Positions 31,607 through 40,255 of a stretch of DNA of 42,844 bases are shown in pieces (positions within the stretch are counted from its first letter, which is position 1; every line of letters begins with the position of its first letter). The position numbers were made by a program, and so were the translations under genes. A model generated the notes under the pieces. It worked only from the letters and a program-made list of their open reading frames with translations, was not told the DNA's origin and did no database searches. Origin of the DNA: Candidatus Omnitrophota bacterium (GTDB lineage: Bacteria > Omnitrophota > Gorgyraeia > Duberdicusellales > 4484-171); contig PXAH01000096.1 of the NCBI GenBank assembly GCA_003565945.1, positions 1-42,844 on the forward strand. The letters are read 5' to 3'.

Positions 31607-32638
31607 ATGCAAGCGGTAAGATTCAAGGATAAAAATCTTTTTTACCTAGACCAAACTAAATTGCCGTCTAAAGAAGTTTGGCGCAGGTGCTCTAAGCTTG
31701 AAGCCGGATACCAGGCCATAAAAGAATTAAGGGTCAGAGGTGCTCCATTAATTGGAGTTTTTGCCGCCTACTGTGTTTGTATTCACCTAGACTGCCTTTC
31801 GAGAAACAAGAATATTTTTTTCAGCCAGCTAAAAAAATCTCTTGATTACCTTAGATCATCCCGGCCGACAGCAGTTAATTTATTTTGGGCTTTGGATAGG
31901 CTTGCTGTAGTTGCTTTGCAAAACAAGCAAAAAGAGCTTTCGCAAATAAAAAAATTACTAATAAAAGAAGCTGAGCTTATTCATCGTCAGGATCAATTAG
32001 TTTGCCAAAAATTATCAGATTACGGTTCGACTTTGATAGAAAAAAAAGATATAGTTCTTACTCATTGCAATACAGGTTATTTGGCAACTTCCGGCCAGGG
32101 TACGGCTTTAGGAATTATTTACCAAGCTAAAAAACAAGGTAAAGGCCTGACGGTCTATGCCACCGAAACTCGCCCCTTGCTTCAAGGTTCTCGCTTAACA
32201 GCTTGGGAGTTGGCTAAGAAGAAAATAAAATATTTTTTGATTACCGACAGTACAGCCGCTTTTTTGATGCGGCAAAATAAAATTGATAAAGTTTTTGTTG
32301 GAGCCGACAGGATAACCGCATCCGGAGAAACAGCCAATAAGATTGGAACCTATGGCCTTGCGGTTCTATCCAGGTATCACCGGATCCCTTTTTATGTGGC
32401 GGCCCCTGCCAGTACCTTTGATTTGAATTTAAATAAAGGAGCAGATATAATAATTGAGCAAAGAAATCAGGAAGAGGTAAGAAAAGTTTTAGGAAAGTCA
32501 ATTAGCCCTCGAAAGGCAAAATGCGTTAACTTTGCTTTTGATGTTACGCCTTCTCGATTAATAACGGCAATAGTTACCGAAAAAGGAATAATTTATCCTC
32601 CTTATAAAAAAAATATCAAAAAATTGATTCAATGTTAA
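31607..32638 (+). CDS. mtnA: S-methyl-5-thioribose-1-phosphate isomerase (MtnA/eIF2B-alpha family)
   Basis: The 343 aa protein shows LRVRGAPLIGVFAAY, SRPTAVNLFWAL, LTHCNTGYLATSGQGTALG with the catalytic Cys, ETRPLLQGSRLTAWEL, VFVGADRITASGETANKIGT with the catalytic Asp, and FDVTPSRLITAIVTEKG. This is MtnA, which isomerises methylthioribose-1-phosphate to the ribulose form in methionine salvage. No other salvage genes are nearby, so a related sugar-phosphate isomerase role is possible. The ATG was preferred over an in-frame TTG at 31601; it overlaps tsaE by 7 bp at the other end. Confidence 0.92.
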   Translation: MQAVRFKDKNLFYLDQTKLPSKEVWRRCSKLEAGYQAIKELRVRGAPLIGVFAAYCVCIHLDCLSRNKNIFFSQLKKSLDYLRSSRPTAVNLFWALDRLAVVALQNKQKELSQIKKLLIKEAELIHRQDQLVCQKLSDYGSTLIEKKDIVLTHCNTGYLATSGQGTALGIIYQAKKQGKGLTVYATETRPLLQGSRLTAWELAKKKIKYFLITDSTAAFLMRQNKIDKVFVGADRITASGETANKIGTYGLAVLSRYHRIPFYVAAPASTFDLNLNKGADIIIEQRNQEEVRKVLGKSISPRKAKCVNFAFDVTPSRLITAIVTEKGIIYPPYKKNIKKLIQC

Positions 32639-33078
32639 ATAAAATTAGTGAATCGCCCGCTCAAACAGAATTATTAGGCAAAGACTTTTCTGCCTTACTG
32701 GATAAACAGGATGTTGTTTTACTGCAAGGCCAGTTAGGTGGTGGCAAAACAACATTTGTGAAAGGCTTGGCCAAGGGTTTTGGTTACAGGGGGCGCGTTT
32801 TAAGCCCTTCTTTTACTTTGGCCCGCAAATATCCGGCTAAAAAGGCAAGGATTCATCATCTGGATCTATACAGGTTGGCACAAGAAGAATTCAAATCAAT
32901 AGATATTGATGGCTACTTGTATGACCGGCAGGGAGTTTGTCTTATTGAGTGGGGAGAGAAAATAGAAGATTATTTAGATAGGTACTTAAAAATAGTTTTT
33001 TTATTTTTCGGCCCGGATAAAAGAAAGTTAATGGTTTCTCAAAAAGGTTACGGCAGAGATAAAATCAAAAATTGGTAA
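32632..33078 (+). CDS. tsaE: tRNA threonylcarbamoyladenosine biosynthesis ATPase TsaE
   Basis: TsaE is the ATPase partner of TsaB-TsaD in making t6A37 of ANN-decoding tRNAs. The 148 aa protein has the P-loop LQGQLGGGKTTFVKGLA (32-48), LSPSFTLARKYP, IHHLDLYRL and LIEWGEKIED, all diagnostic. It overlaps mtnA by 7 bp. tsaB follows after a 64 bp gap that holds a dispersed repeat, so both genes probably share a transcript. tsaD is not in the window. Confidence 0.93.
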   Translation: MLNKISESPAQTELLGKDFSALLDKQDVVLLQGQLGGGKTTFVKGLAKGFGYRGRVLSPSFTLARKYPAKKARIHHLDLYRLAQEEFKSIDIDGYLYDRQGVCLIEWGEKIEDYLDRYLKIVFLFFGPDKRKLMVSQKGYGRDKIKNW

Positions 33079-33091
33079 GGGGTTTTACCTT

Positions 33092-33138
33092 TCCTCGCTA
33101 AAGTTTTGGAGGATAAACTGGATAAAAGCAATAAGGTG
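33092..33138 (+). repeat. Hairpin plus copy 2 of the dispersed tail repeat, upstream of tsaB
   Basis: A small hairpin (CCTC about 33092 / GAGG about 33109) is followed by GGATAAACTGGATAAAAGCA and ATAAGGTG at 33111-33138, the near-identical partner of 25340-25367. The terminal AAGGTG lies about 5 nt before the tsaB ATG and can act as its Shine-Dalgarno. Confidence 0.78.
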
Positions 33139-33142
33139 ATTT

Positions 33143-33799
33143 ATGAACATATTAGCAGTTGATTCTTCTTCCAGTAAGTTATCATATAGTATTACCGCCA
33201 AAGGCAATCTTATTTATGAATATAACCGGATTGCTGGGCGAGGCGCGTCTAGTTTTATTGATAAATTAGATAAAACTTTTAAGAAATTATCTTTAAATAT
33301 GGGTTTTTTTGATTCTTTTTTTGTTGGGGCCGGGCCGGGCTCTTTTACTGGTTTACGGATTTCATTTAGCGCGATAAAAGCTTTAGCTTTGGCAACCGGA
33401 AAGCCGGTTTTTTCTCCTAATAGTTTTTTTGCCTGCGCTTATCCCTTTCGGGAAAAAAGCGAGAAGATTGCTGTTATTTCTGACGCTCGCAGGGGACTGG
33501 CCTATGCTGCTTTTTTTGTTTCTGAGGGAAAAGGTTTTCAGCAAGAGTCGGATATCAAGCTTATGAAGTTAAAGGAATGCTTAAGAGGAAGGAGTGATTA
33601 TTTATTTCTTACCTATGATCAGTCAATTCGCCAAGAGGTCTCTAATTTGGATAGAAATTTTAAAGTTTGGCCAAAGGATGTATACCCTCAGGCTAAATAT
33701 TTAATAGAAAGTTTAAACTATAAAAATTGGAAAAAGGGTTTAACTAATTTGAGTAATTTAGAACCCCTTTATTTGCATTCGGTCAGGCCAAGTGAGTAG
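33143..33799 (+). CDS. tsaB: tRNA threonylcarbamoyladenosine biosynthesis protein TsaB
   Basis: TsaB is the inactive TsaD paralogue that scaffolds the t6A synthase. The 218 aa protein begins MNILAVDSSSSKLSYSI and carries the signature FVGAGPGSFTGLRISFSAIKALALATGKPVF (residues 61-90 region), then VISDARRGLAYAAFF. Such length and motifs are typical. Its ribosome binding site is provided by the dispersed repeat immediately upstream. It is followed by a hairpin-containing gap before alr. Confidence 0.92.
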   Translation: MNILAVDSSSSKLSYSITAKGNLIYEYNRIAGRGASSFIDKLDKTFKKLSLNMGFFDSFFVGAGPGSFTGLRISFSAIKALALATGKPVFSPNSFFACAYPFREKSEKIAVISDARRGLAYAAFFVSEGKGFQQESDIKLMKLKECLRGRSDYLFLTYDQSIRQEVSNLDRNFKVWPKDVYPQAKYLIESLNYKNWKKGLTNLSNLEPLYLHSVRPSE

Positions 33800-33818
33800 C
33801 GAGTAGAGAGTTAGTAAG

Positions 33819-33862
33819 AGTAACCAGAAACCAGAAGCTCTGGTTGCTGTACTCTGGTTACT
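33819..33862. repeat. Nested hairpin upstream of alr
   Basis: AGTAACCAGA (33819-33828) pairs with TCTGGTTACT (33853-33862), and directly inside it AACCAGA (33829-33835) pairs with TCTGGTT (33839-33845). A further AACCAGAG half-copy lies at 33873-33880, and GAGTAGCGAGTAGAGAG at 33794-33810 is also repetitive. No T-run follows the stem. Confidence 0.72.
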
Positions 33863-33898
33863 ATTTTAACTTAACCAGAGGTATTATGCGGGGATAAT

Positions 33899-35011
33899 AT
33901 GATGCGTCCGGCTTGGATTAATGTTGATTTAGGCGCGATTTCCGAAAATGTTCGGCAAATACAGCGCGTTACGGGTAAATCAATAAAAATAGCTGCTGTT
34001 ATTAAGCAATTTGCCTATGGACACGGCCTTCTTCCAGTAGCTAGAAAGCTTTATGGGGCGGGTATTGATTTTCTCGCTGTTGGAAGCCTGGAAGAAGCAA
34101 TTGCTCTTCGAGATGACGGTTATCAGGGAAGGATACTCTTTTTAAGCGCGGCTAATCCGGATTCGGTTTCTTATTTTTTTAACTATAAAATTACTCCTGC
34201 CGTAACAGATGAGGCTTTTGTTCATGCTTTAAATAGTTTTGGGAAAAAAAATAGCCGGAGCATTCCGGTGCATGTTAAAATTGATACCGGTATGGGGCGT
34301 TTAGGTTTTTATCCGGATCAAGTTAAAACTTTTCTAGCTAAAATCAAAGATTTAAAATTTGTTTCTTTGGAGGGGATTTTCACCCATTTCCCAGTTGCCG
34401 ATACTGATTCTAATTTTACCGCCGGCCAATTAAAAATTTTCCAAGATTTAATTAGCCAACTTAAAAACCAAAATATTTATTTTAAATATTGCCATTGCGC
34501 TAATAGCTTAGGGGTGGCTAATTATCCTGATTCTCATTTTAATATGATAAGGCCGGGACTGATTCTCTACGGCGTGAAGCCGGCTCAGAAAGTTAAAATA
34601 AAGCTTAAACCGGCCCTAAGCCTTAAATCAAAGGTGATTTTTATTAAAGATGTTTCCCGCGGCACGACCGTTGGCTATGGACGTGAATTTACCGCTAAAT
34701 CAAAAACAAGAATTGCTACGGTATCTATAGGTTACGCCGATGGCTACCCTTGGTCTTTATCAGGCCGTTCTAAAGTATTAATTAATGGTAAGTTTTTTAA
34801 TTTAGCCGGTAGAGTTTGCATGGACCATATAATGGTTGATATAGGCAGTACTAATCAAGTGCGGGTGGGAGACACCGTGACCTTGATCGGTAAAGACAAA
34901 AAAAATCAAATAAAAGCTGAAGATTTAGCTTCCTGGGCAGGGACTATTCCCTATGAGATTACAACCTGCTTGTCCAGAGATTTACCCCGCCACTACTCAA
35001 ACCCCGATTAG
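33899..35011 (+). CDS. alr: Alanine racemase
   Basis: Alr interconverts L- and D-Ala with PLP and feeds Ddl. The 370 aa protein begins PAWINVDLGAISENV, has the PLP lysine in AAVIKQFAYGHG (Lys36), HVKIDTGMGRLGF, IFTHFPVAD, MIRPGLILYG, the catalytic Tyr in VGYGREF and AGRVCMDHIMVDIG. The lysine block usually reads KA(D/N)AYGHG, so Gln-Phe after the lysine is unusual. ATGATG offers two starts (33899 or 33902) behind GGGGAT. It converges with lptG on the other strand with only 16 bp between, and no clear terminator there. Confidence 0.94.
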   Translation: MMRPAWINVDLGAISENVRQIQRVTGKSIKIAAVIKQFAYGHGLLPVARKLYGAGIDFLAVGSLEEAIALRDDGYQGRILFLSAANPDSVSYFFNYKITPAVTDEAFVHALNSFGKKNSRSIPVHVKIDTGMGRLGFYPDQVKTFLAKIKDLKFVSLEGIFTHFPVADTDSNFTAGQLKIFQDLISQLKNQNIYFKYCHCANSLGVANYPDSHFNMIRPGLILYGVKPAQKVKIKLKPALSLKSKVIFIKDVSRGTTVGYGREFTAKSKTRIATVSIGYADGYPWSLSGRSKVLINGKFFNLAGRVCMDHIMVDIGSTNQVRVGDTVTLIGKDKKNQIKAEDLASWAGTIPYEITTCLSRDLPRHYSNPD

Positions 35012-35027
35012 TTGTAGGACGTCTACT

Positions 35028-36113
35028 CTAACGCATCAAAAGTAGGCCGGTTATGCCTATACTTACAAAAAAAAGTGGTGCTAGCCAAGCAGAGAAGAGG
35101 GGAAGAATTATTTCCGACTTACCTAAAGCAAGGCTTACCGAGTCTATCAAAAAGTATGCTAAAGCAAAAAGTAAACCTATTCCGATAGCCACAAAAGCCC
35201 CTTTTTTCTTTTTTATTTCAAGAGCTAACGGTAAAGAGCCGATAATCAGGAAAAGATGAGAAAATGGGAAGGCAATTTTTCTGTGAAATTCCACTCGTAG
35301 GGAGGCTAACAGGGCTCCCGGGCTAAATCTTTGAAGGCTAGAAATTTGTTCGCTGATTGATTTGAGGGGGGCAAATTCAATGAATATGCTTTGCTCAAAG
35401 GCCAGCTCTTCTGGTTTTTTAGTAAGTTCAATATCTTTTTCTTCTGTGATTATCGGAAACCGCGCCAGCCTGCCGCTGGCCTCAAAATTATATTCAACCG
35501 CGTCGTAAGCTATCCACCTGTCCTGCCTGTATTTTATAGATTCACTTTCTATTTTTCCGGTGAGGGCCCCCTGGCTGTCATGCTTAAAAATGATAGCATT
35601 TTTTAATTCCTTTTCTTTAGGTAAAAAGGTTTCAATAAAAAAAATAGAGCCATCGGACTTAAAGGCTAAATTATTTATTTGGGATTCAGCATCTTCTTTT
35701 TCGATATACCTGCTTTTGATTTGTTCCATTCGAAACTGAGAGTCTCTTAGCACTTTTTCCTGCAGAAAAAAAGTAAGAAAAGATATAAAAATCGCTAAAA
35801 CTATAGCCGGATAAGCGGTTCGCAGGGCGCTTATGCCTGAGGTGCGTATGCTTATTAGTTCGTTATTTTTTCCTAAGTTGCTGTAATTATAGAGAACACT
35901 CATCAAAAGCGCCATAGGGCTTACTCGTAAAATTATCAGGGGCATATAAAAGAGGTAATATTGGACAATGATACTAAGGGGCGGTTTATTTTGCAGTATA
36001 TCTGAAAGGGTTGAAAAAAGGTCTATTACCACATGCAGGCCTATAAACAGAAGAAGTATAAACAAATAAGAGAGTATAACATTTTTTAAAATATATTTAT
36101 CTAAAATGCGCAT
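35028..36113 (-). CDS. lptG: LPS export permease LptG (YjgQ family)
   Basis: LptF and LptG are the membrane permeases of the LptB2FG transporter that extracts LPS from the inner membrane. This 361 aa protein has three N-terminal membrane segments, a periplasmic jellyroll-like middle and three C-terminal membrane segments. The start MRILDKYILKNVI and the SPMALLMSVLYNYSNLGKNNELISIRTSG block are typical of the family. It is the downstream member of the pair and overlaps the upstream gene by 17 bp; F versus G is assigned from order and start sequence, so could be swapped. No lptB is present here. Confidence 0.87.
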   Translation of the reverse strand: MRILDKYILKNVILSYLFILLLFIGLHVVIDLFSTLSDILQNKPPLSIIVQYYLFYMPLIILRVSPMALLMSVLYNYSNLGKNNELISIRTSGISALRTAYPAIVLAIFISFLTFFLQEKVLRDSQFRMEQIKSRYIEKEDAESQINNLAFKSDGSIFFIETFLPKEKELKNAIIFKHDSQGALTGKIESESIKYRQDRWIAYDAVEYNFEASGRLARFPIITEEKDIELTKKPEELAFEQSIFIEFAPLKSISEQISSLQRFSPGALLASLRVEFHRKIAFPFSHLFLIIGSLPLALEIKKKKGAFVAIGIGLLFALAYFLIDSVSLALGKSEIILPLFSAWLAPLFFVSIGITGLLLMR

Positions 36114-37206
36114 ATTTATAAAAAAGGAAGATTCCGACTGAGGTTATGGTTATATTTGGCAGCCACATTGCTAAAACCGCCGGCAAAAAGTGGGATTCAG
36201 CTAAAGTTTCTCCTAAAAGAAATAAAAGGTAATAGATTCCGGCTGTAAGCAAAGCAATAATAAAATTTATTGATTTCTCTCTGTGCTTTATAGTCATTGA
36301 AACACCAAAGCCTAGGATAACAAAGGCTAGAGGCGCGAAAGAAAAGCTAATTCGCCTGTGGAATTCGGTCAAAAATCTAGCTAACATTCTATTTTCGATT
36401 TTTTTATCGCTTGTAGTTCTGAAATTATTTATTTTTTGCCTTAGTTGGCTAAGATGCATATTTCTGTGAGTTCTTGGTATTTCGGTTATTTCTTCTTCCT
36501 GAAGGGGAAGGTTCATGAAGATTCTATCAAAATCTAAACGGTAGGGGCCGCTTTCATCTCCGGATCCGGTTATATCCCGGAAGCCCTGGCTTAGCTTTAC
36601 CCTGAGGGTATTGTTATCGACCACAAACCTGCCTTGCTTGGCTACGGTAATTTCGGTTATATTTGCTTCCTGGTCAGTTTTGTAAATATAGACATTTTTT
36701 AGTTGGTGGCCGCTTTTATCTCCGGCATAAAGAACAAAGCCGTCAAAAGCATCAAGAAATACGCCCGGCTCTATAAGAGCTGATATATTTGAAGAATACA
36801 TCTTCCTTAACTGAGTCCTGTATCCGTAGTGGATATCGGGAAAAACTGTGCTTTTAAGGAAAAGGAGAGAGAGGGAAAAAATAAAGCTGACTGTAAGAAA
36901 AAGAGAAAATATTTTCATTATCGATACCCCGGAACTTTGGATAGCTACTAGTTCGTTATCAGCTATAATTCTTCCCATAGAAAGTAAAACCGCAAAGAGG
37001 AAGGCTAGCGGCATAGTGTATTCTACGCTACGGGGAATAATAAAATAAAACAGCCTCAAGGCGGAAAGAAAGGGGACACCTTTGCGGATTATCATATCAG
37101 AAATTTGATAGAGATTTCCACCAAGAAAAAAAATGTTTATTACCAAAAAAGAAAAAACAAAAATTATCAGAAATTCTTTTAATATGTAGTTTCTTAATAT
37201 TTTCAT
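36097..37206 (-). CDS. lptF: LPS export permease LptF (YjgP family)
   Basis: The 369 aa protein has the same six-segment permease layout as its neighbour: MKILRNYILKEFLIIFVFSF at the start, PRSVEYTMPLAFLFAVLLSMGRIIADNELVAIQSSG in the conserved coupling region (roughly residues 53-88), a periplasmic domain around 125-270 with DAFDGFVLYAG and RFLTEFHRRISFSFAPLAFVILG before the last segments. Together with the following gene it indicates LPS or a related lipid exported to an outer membrane. It begins 8 nt after the comFC stop, so the three - strand genes form an operon. Confidence 0.87.
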   Translation of the reverse strand: MKILRNYILKEFLIIFVFSFLVINIFFLGGNLYQISDMIIRKGVPFLSALRLFYFIIPRSVEYTMPLAFLFAVLLSMGRIIADNELVAIQSSGVSIMKIFSLFLTVSFIFSLSLLFLKSTVFPDIHYGYRTQLRKMYSSNISALIEPGVFLDAFDGFVLYAGDKSGHQLKNVYIYKTDQEANITEITVAKQGRFVVDNNTLRVKLSQGFRDITGSGDESGPYRLDFDRIFMNLPLQEEEITEIPRTHRNMHLSQLRQKINNFRTTSDKKIENRMLARFLTEFHRRISFSFAPLAFVILGFGVSMTIKHREKSINFIIALLTAGIYYLLFLLGETLAESHFLPAVLAMWLPNITITSVGIFLFYKYAHFR

Positions 37207-37214
37207 TTTTATGG

Positions 37215-37901
37215 TTATTTAGCTAAAGTTATCGCTTCAATTTGACCGGCTTCGCTTTCCCTTAGGGCTGCCGCGCAGGCGGATAATGTTGAACCGGTAG
37301 TCAATACATCATCTACTAAGATTATGTTTTGTTTTTTTAAGTTCTCTTTTGCCGCAAATTTTCCTTTCGTGTTTTTTCGGCGACTTAAAGGATCAAGTTC
37401 AGTTTGGGATTTTTTCATATAGTCAGAGCGCATTATATCATTTTTTAAGGGGATTTTAAAATAATTTGCTAATTGCTTAGCTAGCAGCTCTGATTGGTTA
37501 TAACCGCGTGATTTTATTTTATAAGGATGCAAAGGAATCGGGATAAGCAAGTCATATCCGGAAGGGTTAAATTTAAGTTCTTTAAGCTGCTCAAGCATCA
37601 TCTGCCCTAAGGACTGGGCTAAATAATCCAGGCGTTTATATTTAAAGTAATGAATTACTTTTTTTATTGGGCCTTGGTATTTGTAGGTGCTTGTTATTTT
37701 TATTTTTTCTCCTGAAGCAGGTTTGGGAAAGTTATCGTTTTGGTGGAGGCTTATTGCCGTATAACAGGCCGGCGGCATAAGTTTTTTTGTTTGGCTTTGG
37801 CAGGTATAGCAGAGATAGTCTTTTTTTATTTTTTTGCCGCATTCTAAGCAGAGCAAAGGAAAAAAGATATTTTTTAAGGCTGCTATCCATTTTTTACGCA
37901 T
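37215..37901 (-). CDS. comFC: ComFC/GntX-type phosphoribosyltransferase family protein
   Basis: The 228 aa protein has an N-terminal zinc-finger-like CLECGKKI ... YLCYTCQ (Cys18, 21, 31 and 34), YKYQGPIKKVIHYFKYK, IPIPLHPYKIKSRGYNQSELLA and the PRPP-binding loop ILVDDVLTTGSTLSA. These define the ComF family. ComFC supports DNA uptake in competent bacteria, but many carriers are not known to be competent and no other competence genes are seen here. It is the first gene of the - strand operon with lptF and lptG; the upstream gap is shared with the divergent kinase gene. Confidence 0.9.
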   Translation of the reverse strand: MRKKWIAALKNIFFPLLCLECGKKIKKDYLCYTCQSQTKKLMPPACYTAISLHQNDNFPKPASGEKIKITSTYKYQGPIKKVIHYFKYKRLDYLAQSLGQMMLEQLKELKFNPSGYDLLIPIPLHPYKIKSRGYNQSELLAKQLANYFKIPLKNDIMRSDYMKKSQTELDPLSRRKNTKGKFAAKENLKKQNIILVDDVLTTGSTLSACAAALRESEAGQIEAITLAK

Positions 37902-38125
37902 AGATTATCATTTTAGATTCTTCTTCTATTTATACAAGTATTTTTTACTCTTTTTTTCCGATCCGGGATCGGAAAGAGAGGCGTTTATAAGTTTTTATTT
38001 ATCAATGAGTTATAATGCGGATTTTGAAAAATAATTTTTTTTTGAAAAACTTAATTTTAAGCCTATATCAGAATAAAATTAAGGCTTTTTCATTATCTGA
38101 TAACGGCTGATTTTTTTTGATAAGG
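37902..38125. other. Divergent intergenic region between comFC and the sensor kinase gene
   Basis: No ORF is convincing in this AT-rich 339 bp gap (37902-38240). It holds a perfect 9 bp inverted repeat TTTCCGATC 37955-37963 / GATCGGAAA 37967-37975 with a 3 nt spacer. It also holds a hairpin AAGCCT 38059-38064 / AGGCTT 38082-38087 ending in a short T-run (terminator-like on the + strand, though no + gene lies directly before it). A competing pairing, TTAATTTT 38051-38058 with AAAATTAA 38075-38082, overlaps that hairpin. Confidence 0.5.
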
Positions 38126-38155
38126 TTTACTTTTTTCATTCTCATATAGTATAAT
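38126..38155 (+). promoter_or_regulatory. Promoter of the sensor kinase gene
   Basis: TTTACT at 38126-38131 and a perfect TATAAT at 38150-38155 are spaced by 18 bp. Predicted start near 38162 leaves a leader of about 80 nt before the ATG at 38241. Confidence 0.6.
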
Positions 38156-38240
38156 AGAATAAATGCCAAGTTTATATAATCAGTATGAGATTGGTTCTTT
38201 CAAAAGCAACTTAAGTGCTTTCTCCATTTGGTGATTTGAT

Positions 38241-40253
38241 ATGGCTTTGACTTTTATTTTAATTTTAGCTTATTGGCTTATTCTAAGTTTTTTTTCTTTT
38301 CTAGGGGAAGGTGGCAGTTTTTTTCAGGCCATTTTCCCGGTTGCTACTCAACAGTTAATTATTCGTTTCAGCGGTGCGTTCTTTATTGGGTTAGGAAATT
38401 ATTTGCTACTTAAAAAAAATAGAAGCATTCCAAATAAAGCTGCCTATTACGCAAGCCTGCCAAAAGAGGAAAATAAAATTACATCTAAGAAAAATGATTT
38501 TGATTTCAGCTTACCGGAACAAGCTAAAAAAGACTTTAAAAATGAATATCTAAACTATAAAGTAACCAGCTCTATATTGAGGTTATCTTTTGCCCACATT
38601 TCTCTAGAGTCTTTTATTAAATTAGCGCTTAGCTTGATTATTTCCGATAAACATTTTTTAAATTGTTTAGGGGCTATGGTTTTTTGCTTGGGTGAACAGT
38701 CAAATCTTCTTCATTTGAAAGGCTATCATAATATTTCCGCTTCTTTGTCTGATGATTGCCGTGCTATCGGCCTGAAAGACTGCATTTGCGGCAAGGCTGC
38801 CGGAGAAAAAAATATTCAATTTGCTTCTGATTCCGGAGAATGCCCTGTTTCTTTTACCCAGCGCTTTTCTGCCAAGCATAAGCATTATTGCCTTCCTTTG
38901 TTTCATCAGGGAAGCCTAATCGGTGCGGTTGACTTTATTCTTGACCCTCAATGCCAAAGAAGTAAGGAGGTTGATGAATACCTAATGCAGTTATCAAATC
39001 TTATCGCGATGGGAATTAAAAATAAACAGGAAACAAAGCAAATTACTGAAATCAATAAATGCCTTGCCGGCCTTTCTGAAGATCCCGCTGAGGGTATTCA
39101 TAATTTAGTTGATTTATACGGGAAGATTTTCGTGGCTTCTTTTGCTTGCTATAAAAGGGTTGACCAAGAGGGTGGCCGGCTCATTTCGGCCTTTCAGTAT
39201 AACCCTTCCGGATATAGTGATAGCTGGGAAAGCAAGGATTTAATAGGAGATGAAATTGTCTCCGGCAATAAAGATTTTATTGTTATCAAGGGATTAGCCG
39301 GCTCTAAATACGCCGACAATAATGCCAGCATTAAACACAATGATTTTTCTGTATGTGTAGGTGTAAAAGTTGAGCAAGCCGGCCGCTTGGTAGGGGTGAT
39401 CTATGCGTTTTACAAAAGGGATTTTTCTCCCGGGAAAAGAGAGGAAGATAAGTTAAAGGCTATAGCTTCGGCTATAAGTATTGAAGAAGGGCGTATCTAT
39501 GAAAATAAAGTATTTCAAGAAGCTTGCTTAAAATTAAAAAAAACTCAAAGCAGCCTAATTCAGTCAAAAAAATTAGCGGATGTGGGGCAGTTTTCTTCGG
39601 GTATAGTCCATGAGGTAAGAAATCCTATAGGTGTTATTTTAGGAGGAATTGAATTTTTAGAAAAAAAAATCGGCACCACGGATAAAGAAATTGGTTTTGC
39701 TTTAAAGCGAATTAAAGAATCTACTTTACGGGCTAACAGCATAGTTGATAACTTACTTACTTTTGCTAAACCTTCCGGGAAAAGAGATGAAATTCTTGAT
39801 TTAAAAGGTTTAGTTGAGGAAACTGTATCTTTACTTCATTACAAAACTTCTTTAGAAAATATTAAGGTAATCAATCAGGTAAGAAAATCCCCGTTTGGCA
39901 TTAGGGCCAACAGAAATCAAATCCAGCAAATTTTATTCAATTTATTTTTAAACGCGGTTGAAGCTATGCCTCAAGGAGGAAAACTAAAAATTAGGGTTCT
40001 TGAAAGCAAAGTTTTAAAAAAGCAGAATAAATGCGTGGTTCAGATTGTAGACACCGGAGAAGGTATAAAAAAGGAAGATTTATCTAAAATGTTTGAACCG
40101 TTTTTCACCACTAAAGGCCAGGCTAAAGGAACCGGGCTCGGGCTTGCGATGTGTAAGATGTTGGCCGAAGACAATAAAGCTCAGCTTTTAATATCGAGCC
40201 AATGGGGCAAGGGAACAACGGCTAAGCTGATTTTTCCGGTTATTTCCGGCTAA
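38241..40253 (+). CDS. Membrane-associated GAF-domain sensor histidine kinase
   Basis: The 670 aa protein has two N-terminal hydrophobic segments (about 3-22 and 38-57), a GAF-type sensory domain (about 110-260) with the cysteine/histidine signature CRAIGLKDCICGKAAGE ... HKHYCLPLF, a second GAF-like domain (about 275-425), a short helix, then the HisKA dimerisation domain with the phospho-acceptor His457 (GIVHEVRNPIG) and a HATPase_c domain with QILFNLFLNAVEA, DTGEGI and GTGLGLAMCK. It likely phosphorylates the response regulator encoded 49 bp downstream. The signal is unknown. Confidence 0.91.
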   Translation: MALTFILILAYWLILSFFSFLGEGGSFFQAIFPVATQQLIIRFSGAFFIGLGNYLLLKKNRSIPNKAAYYASLPKEENKITSKKNDFDFSLPEQAKKDFKNEYLNYKVTSSILRLSFAHISLESFIKLALSLIISDKHFLNCLGAMVFCLGEQSNLLHLKGYHNISASLSDDCRAIGLKDCICGKAAGEKNIQFASDSGECPVSFTQRFSAKHKHYCLPLFHQGSLIGAVDFILDPQCQRSKEVDEYLMQLSNLIAMGIKNKQETKQITEINKCLAGLSEDPAEGIHNLVDLYGKIFVASFACYKRVDQEGGRLISAFQYNPSGYSDSWESKDLIGDEIVSGNKDFIVIKGLAGSKYADNNASIKHNDFSVCVGVKVEQAGRLVGVIYAFYKRDFSPGKREEDKLKAIASAISIEEGRIYENKVFQEACLKLKKTQSSLIQSKKLADVGQFSSGIVHEVRNPIGVILGGIEFLEKKIGTTDKEIGFALKRIKESTLRANSIVDNLLTFAKPSGKRDEILDLKGLVEETVSLLHYKTSLENIKVINQVRKSPFGIRANRNQIQQILFNLFLNAVEAMPQGGKLKIRVLESKVLKKQNKCVVQIVDTGEGIKKEDLSKMFEPFFTTKGQAKGTGLGLAMCKMLAEDNKAQLLISSQWGKGTTAKLIFPVISG

Positions 40254-40255
40254 GC

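Noticed and set aside
35012-35027. Bidirectional terminator between alr and lptG
   Set aside because: The 16 bp gap has only a short GACGTC-centred palindrome, with no adequate stem or T-run.
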